Assembly: GCF_001540865.1 (NCBI RefSeq)
Contig: NC_033631.1
Coordinates: forward strand, 4,319,386 to 4,383,385
Length of the DNA stretch: 64,000 nucleotides
From: Ananas comosus
Taxonomy: Eukaryota; Streptophyta; Magnoliopsida; Poales; Bromeliaceae
Direction of reading: 5' to 3'
Position 1 is the stretch's first letter. Each line of letters opens with the position of its first letter. A program made the translations under genes and the position numbers. Below the pieces are notes generated by a model that saw nothing but the letters and a program-made list of their open reading frames with translations, did not search any database and was not told where the DNA came from. Positions 35,566-47,152 of this stretch are shown here, piece after piece.

Positions 35566-35947
35566 TTTCCTTTTATCATTGCTACTGTATTAGCATTATC
35601 TATACTTGTGTTTATCCTCCTTGACTAGTGAGTACCCTCGCCCTCGTCGGCTTGTGGTACCTACTGGGAGGGGAGACATGTGTACATGTTCTCACCCCCC
35701 ACCCCCTTTCAGGTGATGTCGCGGGTCCGAGTCGAGATAGTATGTGAGGTGCGCATCTTAGTGAGTCATAGAGCTATTAGCCCGCCGTGCAAATACAAGG
35801 GAGACTCTGTCCGTGTAAACAGTGAATTTTCTGTATTTGTGGCAAATCTGACATACTATGGGGTCAAGGTTTTCAAAAAAAAAAAAGAAAAAAAAAAGAG
35901 CACTTCCGCATCGATTTTAAATCCAAAAGGGACCCCGGAGCGTGACA
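35564..35947 (+). mobile_element. R1 LTR, 3' end
   Basis: It ends with ccccggagcgtgaca at 35947, an LTR tail like those of families B and C. A version of the conserved hairpin lies at 35676-35689, inside the frame actggga...tctcacccc. What follows is not a primer site but a truncated foldback element, so this is a 3' or solo LTR end. Confidence 0.6.
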
Positions 35948-36238
35948 CCCAACATTTGCACCGTTTTTCAATTTGGTCCCCAACCTTTTTTTTTTGCAAT
36001 CCGCTGACACAACGCCACCGTGGCGCTGACACAACACCCGTGGCGCTGGCATGGTGCCTCCATGGCACTGACATGGTGCTGACGTGGCATTTTCCGTTAA
36101 TTGTAACATCTATCTAACGACTGAGACTTAATTGTAATGAAATCAAGAGATTAGATTAGGGACTTGATTGCAAAAAAAAATGCTGGGAACCAAATTGAAA
36201 AACGGTGTAAAGGCTTGGGACCATTGGTGTAATTAACC
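35948..36238. mobile_element. Foldback MITE, left terminus truncated
   Basis: The right end, read inward, gives ggttaattacaccaatggtc and then tttacaccgtttttcaattt. The left side has only the inner part (gcaccgtttttcaatttggt). The left ~16 bases are missing exactly at the R1 LTR end, consistent with R1 having inserted into this MITE. It has a central GC-rich tgacgtggc section and no coding. Confidence 0.7.
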
Positions 36239-36303
36239 ATTATTATTTAATGAAATGATATATATAGAGAGAGAGTTCAGTACTATACTATCGATAGTAC
36301 CAA
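36239..36303. repeat. MITE terminus fragment
   Basis: A short (TA)n-(GA)n tract is followed by ttcagtactatactatcg and atagtacc, like the termini of the elements at 46853 and 55107. The rest is replaced by the LTR starting at 36304. Confidence 0.5.
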
Positions 36304-39119
36304 TGTAACACACTGGACTTTTGCAAATTGCAAGGTTCGAGTGTCTGATCTGTGTTCTGAGCATTTTCATACTTTCTGGTGGGTCGTTGACAGTGTTCCG
36401 ACCTATGGCTCGTATCCCGATAATTGAGGTTTAAGCTGTGCACCAAAATCCAAAAAGTCGGATTTTTGGTCAACTCTCGGATGGCTTTTTCAGGCCGTGT
36501 ACCGGTACAGGGTTGATGGCTGTACCGGTACGGGTTGATGGTTGTACCGGTACGCGGGCCTGTGTACCAGTACACAGGCAGTTTTGAGCAAACCCGAGGC
36601 TCGGTTTTGGCCTTTTCGTGGGAGGTGTACCGGTACTATGTAGCATCATTACAAATACACCCCACGACCTCTTGTGTTCCTTGAGCTTGGAACCAGTGGG
36701 GAGGAAGGTAAGGGAGCTCTCTTTTCTCCCTCTTTGATTTTCTTTATTTTTGGTTGGGATTTTTGAGGTTTAATTCCCTCTTTTGCTCTCTTTTTGCCTT
36801 TTGGTGACTTTTCCACCATGGGAGAAACTTGGGAGCTTGGAGTTGAGCTTGTTGGAGGAGAAATCTCCAACCCTAGTAGGTTTTGATCCTTGTTTGGGGC
36901 TTCATGAGAGGTTAGTTGCTTACTATTTCTCTTTCGATCTTGATTTTCATGATTTTTGTATTGGAAACCCTAGAAGTAAGGATTTAGGGTTTGATTTGGG
37001 GATTTTTGATCTAGGGCTTTTGGAGCTCAATTGATTGATTTAGAACCTTCATCTGGGTTGGATTGGAAGGAATCTAGCTTCCCTTTGGAGCTTGTGAGGG
37101 ATTTTCATCACCATAGATGAGTTTTGGCCCTTTCATTAAGTTGGTTAATATTTAACCTATTCGTTGTTCGTAATGTTCGTGTATCTCTTCGCTCCTTACT
37201 TTTAGGGTACTTAGAGACTCGTGGACAACTCCGTTCGGCGAATCGAAGGATTCCGAGACGGTTCGGTGGGTTTGGCCTCACCAAAATGAGATAAAATTCT
37301 CATTTGATGGTTTTCCTTATCGTAAAATAGAAATGCACGCATAATCATGCTTGATAGAATATTTGAGAATTTTATAATGCTTAAAATGCACATGCTATGT
37401 ACGATGCATATTTGACCTCTTTAAAGTAGAGAGTTTTCGTGTTCGGCTTGGGGCCTATGGTTAGCATTCTCATACTTAGTTGTGGATCATGTTTCATTTA
37501 GTGAAATTGATGTGTGCATTGCATTTTTGGACTTTGACCCATTCTTGGTATAGTAAGCCAATGTCATAAAGAGGCATTGGGCTTGGACTAGATATTGATT
37601 TATCAAGCTACTGTCATAAAGGGGCATTAGGCTTGGCATATATGTGGACTTAATAAACCTATTGTCATAAAGGGACATTAGACCTGATGGATAAGCGAAT
37701 TGCATATACATGTTAATAATTATGAGAACTATGCTTTGTGGATAGATACATGTTAACATCTTTATGCATTGTAGAATGCATGCGAGGTACACATTAGTAA
37801 TATGAGATCACATTGGAGAACATGCGTATTAACCTATTGTTGATGGGATAAACCAATGTCATAAAGCGTCATTGAGCCTGGGACATGTATGAATCTAGTG
37901 AGCTAATGTCATAAAGAGGCATTAGGCTTAGAATACTTATAGACTTAGTAAATCTAAGGTCAATGACATAGAATTTTTATTGAACGGTTAAACCTTCACA
38001 TCGAGACATTGAACTAGATCTTCGATATGCTAGTGACTTTTGCCATGTTAGAGACATGATGACTGTTGGGTGGCTATTACTATGTTGGAGACATGACGAT
38101 TGGACTATTGAGGTATTGACCATGCTTGCTTGCCATTTGTGCTGATTCGCACATGTTTTTGAGAGTCACTCCCTACAAGCTGGCACTCCGGAGTTAGCCT
38201 ACGCGACCTATATTCGCTCGTGCGGTATTGAGAAGCCTACGGGGTCGAGTGGGACAGACACATTCCAAGAGCAGGAATGTTTGGCTATCACAGGCACTTA
38301 GGCGGCACAAGCCGGACTACACCTGTGTAGATCCTAATTGAGATTGAACCAGAATATTAAACAACAAGTTGACATTAGCTACTAGCTAGATTATAATAGT
38401 TGGACTCTTAATATGCTATGGCATAGAGTTGGACATTTGGGCTTATAGTATACTTGACAGTATCGCTTATTACATTGTAGTATTTTGATTGCTATGATAG
38501 TACATACTAGATATGTAGTGGACTTTGGGACATATAGCACACTTCATAGCATTACTTGTTGCATCATAACATATTGTTTAAGTTTCGGTATATTGGATCA
38601 TGTAGAGTAGATGTACTCCATGTTGACATTCAGAATACCTGTGGCATTGTAGTATAGCGTTCTCTATATGCTTTCTTTTCCGCAGTTACATTTCCTTATC
38701 TGTATCTATTTATGTTTTGGGCCTAGTGGTGCAATTCGGTGCAGGTCAGTAATTGCCCACTGGGAACTATAATTTATAATTCCACTTTGGGAGTGGCTCG
38801 GGATCGTGGGAAATGTATCGCCTTGGGCTAGCTAGCGAGTGATTTGGCGAGAGGTGGTCCACCTCCCTTTTGTTTTTCTTTGGAGAGGTTGCGAGATTTT
38901 TTTTTTACCGGGTTACAGAGACCACCCTACTTATGCATTTGGAGATCTGTGTTGTATTGTTTTACTTTATGCTTTAGTAGTATTATTTTCTTTTGACTCT
39001 ACCTGATGTTTGAACCTAGCTATATATTTACTCTGATATCCCTAGTTGTAGATTTTCTCTTGCTTTACTCTTCCTCTTTTGTGTAGATACCTTATATGTG
39101 TAGACATATGGCGGGTCTG
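36304..39119 (+). mobile_element. Family B-like LTR, main part, interrupted by a solo LTR
   Basis: TG at 36304 (tgtaacacactgg) resembles the family B LTR start at 28812. It contains ACCGGT boxes, repeated aatgtcataaag(a/g)ggcatt units near 37560-37930, the cattcgcacatg block near 38150, and a variant hairpin near 38764. It is cut after gcgggtctg at 39119 by the solo LTR, and its last 48 bases follow at 41784. Confidence 0.9.
36501..36634. promoter_or_regulatory. ACCGGT palindrome cluster in B-like LTR
   Basis: Perfect hexamers start at 36501, 36524, 36546 and 36629, each within gtaccggtac. The first two spacings (23 and 22 bp) are the same as in the LTR at 28812. Confidence 0.65.
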
Positions 39120-39463
39120 TGTAATACACTGAATTTTTGCAAATTGCTAAATTCGAGTGTGAGGAACGATATGTGGATCTATCCTACATATTCTAAAAGG
39201 CTTGGACAAGTTTTTGATCAAGTTAGAGGATGATTGGAAAGCTAGAAGTCAGAAAGTACATTGAAATTGCGAAATTGGCATTTTCTGCATTTGTGTACCG
39301 GTACAAGCATAATGCTGTACCGGTACAGCAAGCAGCAGAGTCAGCTGCTGTGGGACAACAGGGTTATCTTGGTCTTTTCACCTCTTGTTCTTATCTATTT
39401 CAATCCAGCACGACCAGGGATGCTTGCTGGAGTGTGCTAGAGCTCAGGGGGAGCTGCCCTACA

Positions 39464-39494
<31 letters not shown>

Positions 39495-41783
39495 AGGATC
39501 TTTCTCTCTCTACAAGGATTCGACGATTTCGCTCGTTTTCATCGCCTCGCTCGATCTTCGCTGGTTGCGGGTGTCACAAAGCTCACGTGGACGTGTGAGA
39601 GAGTATTTTGAAGAGCTTTTTGCAGCTCTGAACCAGTGAAGTGCTAGTTGGAAGCTTGAGAAGGTAAGCGACTCGATTTTTCCGTTATCGACGCTCTATT
39701 AGTCGATTTGGGTATTGATTTCAGGTTTTGCTTCCAACTTCTTTAAACTGAGATTTCAGCAATTAAAGATGAATGAATTAGCTGTGAATTAACCTTCTTA
39801 GACCAGGGATAAGCTACTTTGAAGCTTAATTGGAATAATTAGCCATTTATGAAGCTAAATTGGAACGAAATGCAATTGTTTGAGCGAATTGATGCAAGTT
39901 GGGGATTATTTCTTCAAAGCAGGTCTTCAAGTATCGTTGAGCTGAATTTGTACTTTTAGAAGCTGGTTTGGAAGCTGCTCTAACCCAGGGTAAGCAGGAA
40001 CTTCCGTTAGAAATTCAATTTCGCAAGAATTGAACTATATAAGCTCATATACAAGCATTTTGACGCCGCTTCGGTATTGTTCACAGCGAAAGGATATTTG
40101 ACCTTTGGACCACCTTTGTTTGGCTTTGGAGGGCCTTCCGGAAGCTGAACGTGAGGTAATGAACTGAGCCAAAATAGGGAATTAAGCTTCCACTTCGTAT
40201 TAATTGAGAATTTTTGCCGAACTTAGAATCGAAGTGATCGCTTCGGTGCGACTTTCGTGTTTTGTTTTCAGCTGGATTGGGGCCTAGTGGAGCTGAGTTT
40301 TGGGACTTCTTACAATTGAATTGCGCTTAGTAATAGGTGGGTTTGACCTAACCAGAGCAAGTGGAGCTCCCCTATGTTCTATATGTATTATAGAATTGAT
40401 ACAGTTGTATGCTTTTGTGATTGATATAGAACTTGAGACGAGTCACTCTATTATAGTGTTGATATATAATTGAATTGAAATCTCTATGGAGTAGAGAACG
40501 CTCATGCATATAAGTCTTTATATACATGTTTAATTTAGTTTAGTGATTAATGGGCAAGTTATCATGTTTCTAGAAAATAGAAAACCGTGACATCCTTACG
40601 ACACTTTCTTGACTCTAAAGTAGAGAATGATGACATGCTTATGATTATGTTTATAGTGCCATGATCGTGAAAAGATTCTAATGCTATATGGAAATTAGCA
40701 TTACTCTTGCATGTTTATTAATCTAGTGGATACTAGCTGTTATCAATACTTGTTATATTGAGATTCCGATCAAAGGATTGAGAGCTAGAACAATGCAAGT
40801 TGGAAAGTGATGATTGAGACATATTGAGCTTTAGATTTGCTTGCTTGCCATCGTGCTCATTCGCACACGCTTGTGAGGGTCGCTCCCTACAAGCCGGCAC
40901 TCCGGAGTTGGTCTACGCGACAGTTGCTCGTCCGTGCGAGATTGGGTGCCGAAGTGGATTGCCGTGGGGAGTGTATACTACCACGGGGCCATTAGGCGCG
41001 GCGCAAGCCGGATTACCTTGAGTAGATCCCTGTGAATGAAAGAAAAATACTAAAGGAAAGTGGACCGTAATGAATGATTACCAGTTACAGTATACAGTAG
41101 TTACTTACACATTTATAATTATGTTCATGCTTATCATAGTTGCTATGCTTCTATTATTCAGTTGATACATTACTATTGAGACTATGATTACATGTTGGTT
41201 ACATGCCCATTACCTGTTAACATTGCATAATTATATGTCATGCAAATACTGCTTTCGCTTTCATTTAGTACATCATAAGCCTAGTGGTGTAATTCGCCGA
41301 GGCTGGCGGCTTACCCACTGGGAACTATTGTTAATAGTTCTCACGCCCTTTTTATTGATGTTTTTTTACAGAGCCATCTACAGAAGAGGTTAAGGATCGT
41401 GGCAAGGGAGTCGCGTCTAACTAGACATTGCTAGGAGCATGCTAGTCGATCACCTTACTACTCGGGCTACGGCCGAGGGTGATGTCCCTATGTATAGAGA
41501 GACCACCATTGTACCTATTCTTTTGTATACCCCGGGTTGTATATGTACCCTGTGGACAGTCACTATGGTTTTGATACTTTTTCTTTTAGTCGAGATTTTG
41601 GATTGTACACTCTTTGTTCTTTTGCTGATAGTATATCGACTTGTACTTTGCTCTGATATCAGGATAGGATTTTATTATGGTTCTTCCTATCGACTTGCTT
41701 CTTGTAGACGCCTTATATACTGCAGATGTATGACGGGTCTGTGCACGTACCGGATATGCTTCCGCTGGTACCCGGGCATGACA
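39120..41783 (+). mobile_element. Complete family C solo LTR with 5-bp target duplication
   Basis: TG at 39120 (tgtaatacactga) to CA at 41783 (ggcatgaca), 2664 bp. The pentamer gtctg is present at 39115-39119 and again at 41784-41788. It has ACCGGT at 39297 and 39319, a (CT)n tract near 39470-39495, the cattcgcacacgcttgtgag block near 40860, and a perfect copy of the conserved hairpin (41322-41340). There is no internal region. Its target was the tail of the family B-like LTR. Confidence 0.95.
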
Positions 41784-41831
41784 GTCTGGGCGCGCTACCG
41801 GGAGGGCCTCCGCCGGTCCCGGAGCGTGACA
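41784..41831 (+). mobile_element. Tail of the interrupted B-like LTR
   Basis: The last 48 bases of the LTR begun at 36304, starting with the duplicated gtctg and ending cggagcgtgaca. A primer site follows immediately, so this was a 5' LTR. Confidence 0.9.
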
Positions 41832-42196
41832 GATTAATTTGGTATCAGAGCCTAGGGTTGAATCTTAGTGGATCTAGTAAACCTTAGGCCGGTTGGACTA
41901 TAGGAAATAGGCTCGTGAGAGACGAGGTCTATTCGACTTGTGAGCGAAAGTATCATGATTGGGTATTGTTGATAACTCCCGAAAGTGAAGTTAAATCGAA
42001 GTGTTTGGCTTCTAATTTCGCAGAAGGTCACGTTGGCGGCCGACAACGTAACATCGGGAGTTAGTAGTATGAGACACTTCCTTACTTTTGCATGATTGGG
42101 GTATTGGTATTTGAGCGGGGTTGCGATAGCGTGGGTTTTATTAACTTACACTTTTATGATGTTGTAGTGATGATGCCGACTACACGCTCTAAGTCT
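41832..42196 (+). mobile_element. gag: Primer site, leader and first gag codons of the B-like element
   Basis: TGGTATCAGAGC at 41840-41851, a leader very like 23603-23942, and a gag start at ATG 42173 reading MPTTRSKS. After about eight codons the sequence changes abruptly to a minus-strand copia gag, so the element has lost all of gag-pol. Confidence 0.88.
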
Positions 42197-42829
42197 GTTA
42201 GAGTTTAGGACATAATTCAAAGTTAATTCACCTTGAATATGGTTCAGGTTGTGGACATGAGCTGACCAAGATGGTGATAATTTATCAATAAGACTAGCTA
42301 CAACATAATTTTCATCTAAGTTCACATCACTAGACCTAAATTGTTCCACCATTAATTCGAATTCATTTAATTGATCAATTATGGATTTGTTTTCTACCAT
42401 TTTATATTTAATAAAATTAGAAGCTTTAAATCTCTTTTGTCCAGGATCTGACTGACTATATTTAGCTTCTAAAGTTTTCCATAATTCTCGAGCCGAAGTA
42501 ATATGACAATATATGTCATATAATTTTTCACTTAAGGCACTTAATATTCTGTTCTGACAGTGATAATTAATTGTATTAGACGAGGGAATAGGTGTAGTAG
42601 ATGGTGTTGCCTCTGTAGTGGGAGAGACTACTGGTGCACTTCTACGACCCCTACGGCGAGTTACAGCTGAAGGTGTCTCAGTATGACCTTGATTCGAGGT
42701 CAATTCGGTTGGATCAGAAATGGCTGAGATCAATCCCAAAGTGGTGAGCCAGAATTGCATTTGATTCTGTCACCGACAGAAATTTGTTCCGTCAAACGGT
42801 TTTGGTTTTGCAGATGTGGCATCATCCAT
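42197..42829 (-). pseudogene. gag: Ty1/copia gag, 3'-truncated
   Basis: The minus-strand frame starts MDDATSAKPKPFDGTNF near 42829, has a TGA where the family has Trp (FCR-stop-QNQMQFW), then is open from 42760. Copia gag (UBN2-type) features are SEKLYDIYCHITSARELWKT, LEAKYSQSD, KYKMVENKSIIDQLNEFE and DKLSPSW. The zinc knuckle and everything downstream are missing because the frame ends at the junction with the gypsy leader. A copia gag in reverse next to a gypsy gag start points to insertion followed by deletion. Confidence 0.85.
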
Positions 42830-44046
42830 TACAGTTCTCAACATATTTCAGTATGCTGTAATAAATAAATAAAGCAAATAAATATTGCTACTCTACTGCA
42901 AAAATAAATTTAAAGCAATTCAAATAAGAAAGCATCAATCATAAACTTAATGCTAATAATAACAAAATCAAGCAACCAGTAGAGATAAAATCAATTAACT
43001 GATTATATTATTGTTTTTTTATTTTAATTAATTAATCAAATCTCGGATAGTTAAGAGGAAAGCAATTTTTTTTTCTCGGTTTCCTTTTTCTTTCCTTTTT
43101 TTTTAATAGAAAATAATTAAAATAATCAATTAACTTTTTGAAGCCAATGCCACAACNTTTTTTTTTTTTTTGCTAACAGATAATAACAAATCTAGAATTG
43201 TCTATAATATTAGCAAAATCTAGATTCTCTATTTTAATTTTTACTTAATACTTAAATCTGGATTGTTCTTAAAATATATGTATAAATATTTTTATAGATA
43301 AGAGCAAATATGAATCACTGAATAGATGATAATATTCTTTGCCTAATTTTGTATCAATCGAATATTATTCTCTAATCCTGATGAATAAAATTAAGGATAA
43401 ATTTTACCAAATTCCAGATAAAGTTACTCTGGGTTAAATTCTGGAATTTGATTAAATTTCACAACAATTTTGATTAAATCTACAAACAAATAAATATTGA
43501 ATTAAAAATGAAACTAAAATAAAAGAGAAAAAAGGTTTTGGCAAATAGCCTGGTGAGGCGTGCGATGCACTGTCCTAGAGTAACTTTAGCCCCTCCACGT
43601 GCGAGTCTCCGGCTAGTTGCTCTATCGATACAACACCTCGGATTATCCCGATCTCCTTGATTGCACGGTCTCAAAGGAGTGCTTAATTGAACGTCCGTCC
43701 GGCTTTCAAAATCTCAACTCAATAATAGAAAAGTAACGTACGTTAGGAGGAAAGAGAAATAGAAAGGAAAAATATCTATACTGTTAGGATTCTGTATATG
43801 CCTCTATTTTATTATTCATTTTTATAATATAGGATTGTCGATCCAAATAATCGTTGAGGAACGTTCCGCTAAAGCGGAATCCACAACCCCACGTACCGTG
43901 GAAAAGTGGAAGACATTACCCCTTTTTCCGGTTAGGGGAGAGAGGGAAATACGTGATCCCATTCTCGTTTTAATTAAAATTTAAATTAATTCCTTAATTA
44001 TTTATTAGATTCAAATCAAATCTTTTAAATTAAACTAATTCCAACA
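42830..44046 (-). mobile_element. Copia leader and 5' LTR
   Basis: On the minus strand a TG edge (tgttggaattag) lies at 44046. A TATA-like attataaaaatg follows near 43830. A conserved-looking leader block with accgtgcaatcaaggagatc and gagactcgcacgtgg lies near 43600-43670. The LTR 3' edge and primer site are not clear; the best candidate is near 43140-43170, where a homopolymer and an N occur. No coding apart from the gag start. Confidence 0.6.
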
Positions 44047-45621
44047 GGTGGGGTATCCAAAGTTTTTTTATATATAATTTAACGAAATGTTAACGGAAGA
44101 ACTGACGAAAAGAAAAAAAAAAAAACCACATAGTACTAAGTTGATACACTTTAAACCATAGAGTAATAAACTGAGAAAGTGTCAAACCATATGAGTGGTA
44201 TTTGAAGTTTACCATAATATACATATAAGCCAAAAAAAAAAAAAAAAAGGATAACATGTGGTGGTTTGCTAAATGTTTGCAGGTTTAAGAAATTTGGCAG
44301 TGTTTGCTCCAAGCAAAAGAATCCTAAAAACTGTCTTGAGGCTAAAATGAAAGTTCTGAAAGCGTTCGCTTCCACGCAAAATACTCTTCAGTGGAAAAAA
44401 GTTCGAAGTACTTCAGGAAAAACACAAATTTTCATTTCTCAATACGTTCAGTGGAAAAAGCAAGGTGAAAACTGAAAATTGAACACTCTATCAGTTTCTC
44501 TCGTTCTCTTCGTTTCCTTTTACTGCAAACAAAAACAAGTATACTTCTAAAACTACCATCATTTTGTGCCAAATCAGACACCAACAAATGTAAATTTTCA
44601 TTTTCATGGAAAATACTTTTCTCGTAAAAACCATTTCAATAGTTTTACGATGAACCAAAACTTTGCCTTAGCATACAAGAAATCTATCCACTTGCTAAAA
44701 GCATGTTCCCAATTAATATTTGAGAACATCAAGATCAGGAATATATTTCTTGAAAAAAAAAAAAAAACATGAAATCACAATGCATTGCTTGAAACATAAG
44801 AATCATCGAATCACGATGCACAGATTGAAACAACCTTTACAATTAACATGATAAGCCTACACTCAATAATCATGTAGAAAGTCAACGTCAAGAATTAAAA
44901 TGTCAGTGCAAGAAAGCCCAAATAACTTCATGAAATGGAATATTCTATAATGGAAAATTTTAGACAGGCAACATGCTATGTTGCCGTTAATAAAAAATTT
45001 CAGAGGTAGCATGCTATGCTGCCATTATTGCGAGCTGCGACCATCTAGCACAGTGCTATTGTCGACCACTCACAGGTTGCAAGTACAAGCTAAGGGCCTT
45101 AATTTTGTTCACTTGAACATGTTGACCCTAATATTACCTGGCTTTGGCAATGCCTCTCCACAAGTTTTTTTTCCGTCCAAAATCCAGTAGGCCGTGCAGC
45201 ACAAGCTTGTACAACAAACGAATGGTACTGAAACTATTTGACAAATACATGCTCTTTGTCAATGTTTAATTATATTGTACTTTCTTGTCCTCAAATAGCT
45301 TTTCTGTCAATATATTAAGATGGAGTAGATCTTCTTATTACAGCGTAATTTTTGGAAGTTCTTGTTATTCTTCAATAGCTAATTTAGGTAATTTCTTTTG
45401 GTACAATTAATACATATATTCCATATAATATATATAACATACTTATAAACATTTATCCCTATAAATAATAGTTTAATCTATGTTATGTTTATGATTTTCT
45501 TATGTTTATGACTGTTTTCAATTTTGCTAAACATAGTGTTCGACTTTTATTTGCTTCAACAAATCATTTTTTTCCTAATGTTTAAAATGGAAGAATGAAG
45601 ATTCGTCTCTTCAATACTTTA
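44047..45621. other. AT-rich DNA without recognised genes
   Basis: Contains poly-A tracts, two related 19-base hairpins (44967-44985 and 45005-45023) and no credible coding frame. Frames near 44266 and 44566 are short and lysine-rich with no recognisable motif. Confidence 0.45.
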
Positions 45622-46106
45622 GGGGTAAAATGTAAAATCCCCCCTGAATATTAGCTCTCCTGTAAATTGGCATCTGAACATTTACTTTTGGTAATTAGAC
45701 TTTCTAAGCTTTATCAAAAAGTTCAATAGGCCCGTCTCCTCAATTGAAGTTACTAATTACAAAGCCGTTTTGGTCAAATGTTATGCACATAATCTTCCAA
45801 TAAAGAACCTTTTTTTTTCTCTCCCAAATTTTTATAATTAAGCATTAGGATTGAAGAATAGGTTCACCGTATCTTCCCTTGTTATTGCTTTTATGTGTTA
45901 AAATAGAAAAATAAATTTCTTTGCGTTTTCAAGCTCTATAAGATTTATGCAACGCATACTACCAAAACGGCTATGTAGTTAGTAACTTCAATTGAAAATT
46001 GAGCCTATTGAACTATTTGACTAAGTTTAGGGGGTCTAAATGCACAATTGAAAGTTCAAGCACCTGTTCGCGAAAGAGCTAAAGTTCAAGGGGTCTCTGT
46101 ACATTT
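45622..46106. mobile_element. Foldback element, about 485 bp
   Basis: Left arm words (ccccctgaa, caataggcccgtctc, aattgaagttactaa, caaagccgttttgg) return in reverse complement in the right arm in mirror order. The arms are about 170 bases and the loop is AT-rich. It has no coding capacity. Confidence 0.7.
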
Positions 46107-46111
46107 TTTTT

Positions 46112-46381
46112 GGTTAAATTGCACTACTACCCCCTGAATTTTTGACGAAATTTCACTTTACCCCCGGAACTCCTAAAATAAACATCTAACACCTTAAACT
46201 CTAATATTTCATTCATGTTACCCCTTCCGTCAGTTTCCTGTTAAAGGAGCTTGACGGAAAACTGACGGAAGGAGTAACATGAATGAAATATTAGAGTTTA
46301 GAGTGTTAGATGTCCATTTTAGGAGTTCAGGATAAAATAAAACTCCATCAAAAGTTTGGGGGGTAATAGTGCAATTTACCT
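46112..46381. mobile_element. Palindromic MITE, about 270 bp (copy 1)
   Basis: Nearly the whole element is an inverted repeat: ggttaaattgcactacta at the left, tagtgcaatttacctc at the right, with mirrored tctaatatttcattcatgtt and ttccgtcag words and a short GC-rich centre. A second copy is at 56663-56932. Confidence 0.85.
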
Positions 46382-46852
46382 CTTTTTTTAATAGAAGACT
46401 ATTTAATTGTGTCAAAGTGAGAGTTCCAAGAAAAAGATATTAAGAAAATAAAAAGAAAAAAAGCAAATGGATTGGACCGCTACCGATATTTGAAGAATAA
46501 GATGATATTCAGTATATCTTAATCTAACATCACTAATTTATTTTTTAAAAATTTAATTTATCATAAATAGTATTTTGTATTTTTATATTGAAAATTTCTA
46601 ATTGGCTAAAAAGAAGCACAAAAATTTGATTTTAGGCTACAATAAATTTACGTTGCATAGTTTCATAGGAAATAAGTGCATTTTGTAGAACAATGCTTTA
46701 CAGATAAAAGGGACAAATGAGTATTATAGAAAATTAACTGAGAATTAAAATCGCTATATCCGAATTAGGATATTTATTATAAATCAACCACATTAGCAAG
46801 TACACCAGGAGAGTAGGGTGTTCGAGTATTGTAGCTAGTTATTGTCGCAGAC
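46382..46852. other. AT-rich DNA, nothing recognised
   Basis: No open frame, LTR edge or inverted repeat seen. Confidence 0.4.
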
Positions 46853-47076
46853 CTAGGCTGGAATACTATCAATAGCACCAAGCGTTTGGTGCTATTAGGT
46901 TTTCAGCCCTTAGATGAAAAAATATACGGTTAGGATGATGTGGGCCCTCTAGGGTTGAGTGAGTTATTGGTTTAATAGTATAATCTAACAGGTGAAAATA
47001 TTCAAAGGGTTAAATCTAACGGCAAAAAACTTGATAGCACCAAACGCTTGGTGCTATCGATAGTATCCCAGCCGGA

Positions 47077-47078
<2 letters not shown>
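46853..47078. mobile_element. MITE with gctatcgatagtat termini
   Basis: The left end ctggaatactatcaatagca and right end tgctatcgatagtatccca are inverted repeats, followed inward by ccaagcgtttggtgctat on both sides. The centre contains atgtgggccctctagggttg. Related copies are at 54878-55065 and 55731-55960. Confidence 0.8.
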
Positions 47079-47115
<37 letters not shown>

Positions 47116-47152
47116 GAAAGAGAGAGAGAGCTAGGCTGATATACTATCGGTA
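47079..47152. repeat. (CT)n-(TA)n-(GA)n tract and MITE terminus
   Basis: Three microsatellites in a row, then ctaggctgatatactatcgg, which looks like a MITE end cut by the LTR starting at 47153. Confidence 0.6.

Noticed and set aside
44266..44475. Lysine-rich 69-codon ORF
   Set aside because: Short, AT-driven composition, repeated ttcagtggaaaa words, no homology recognised.
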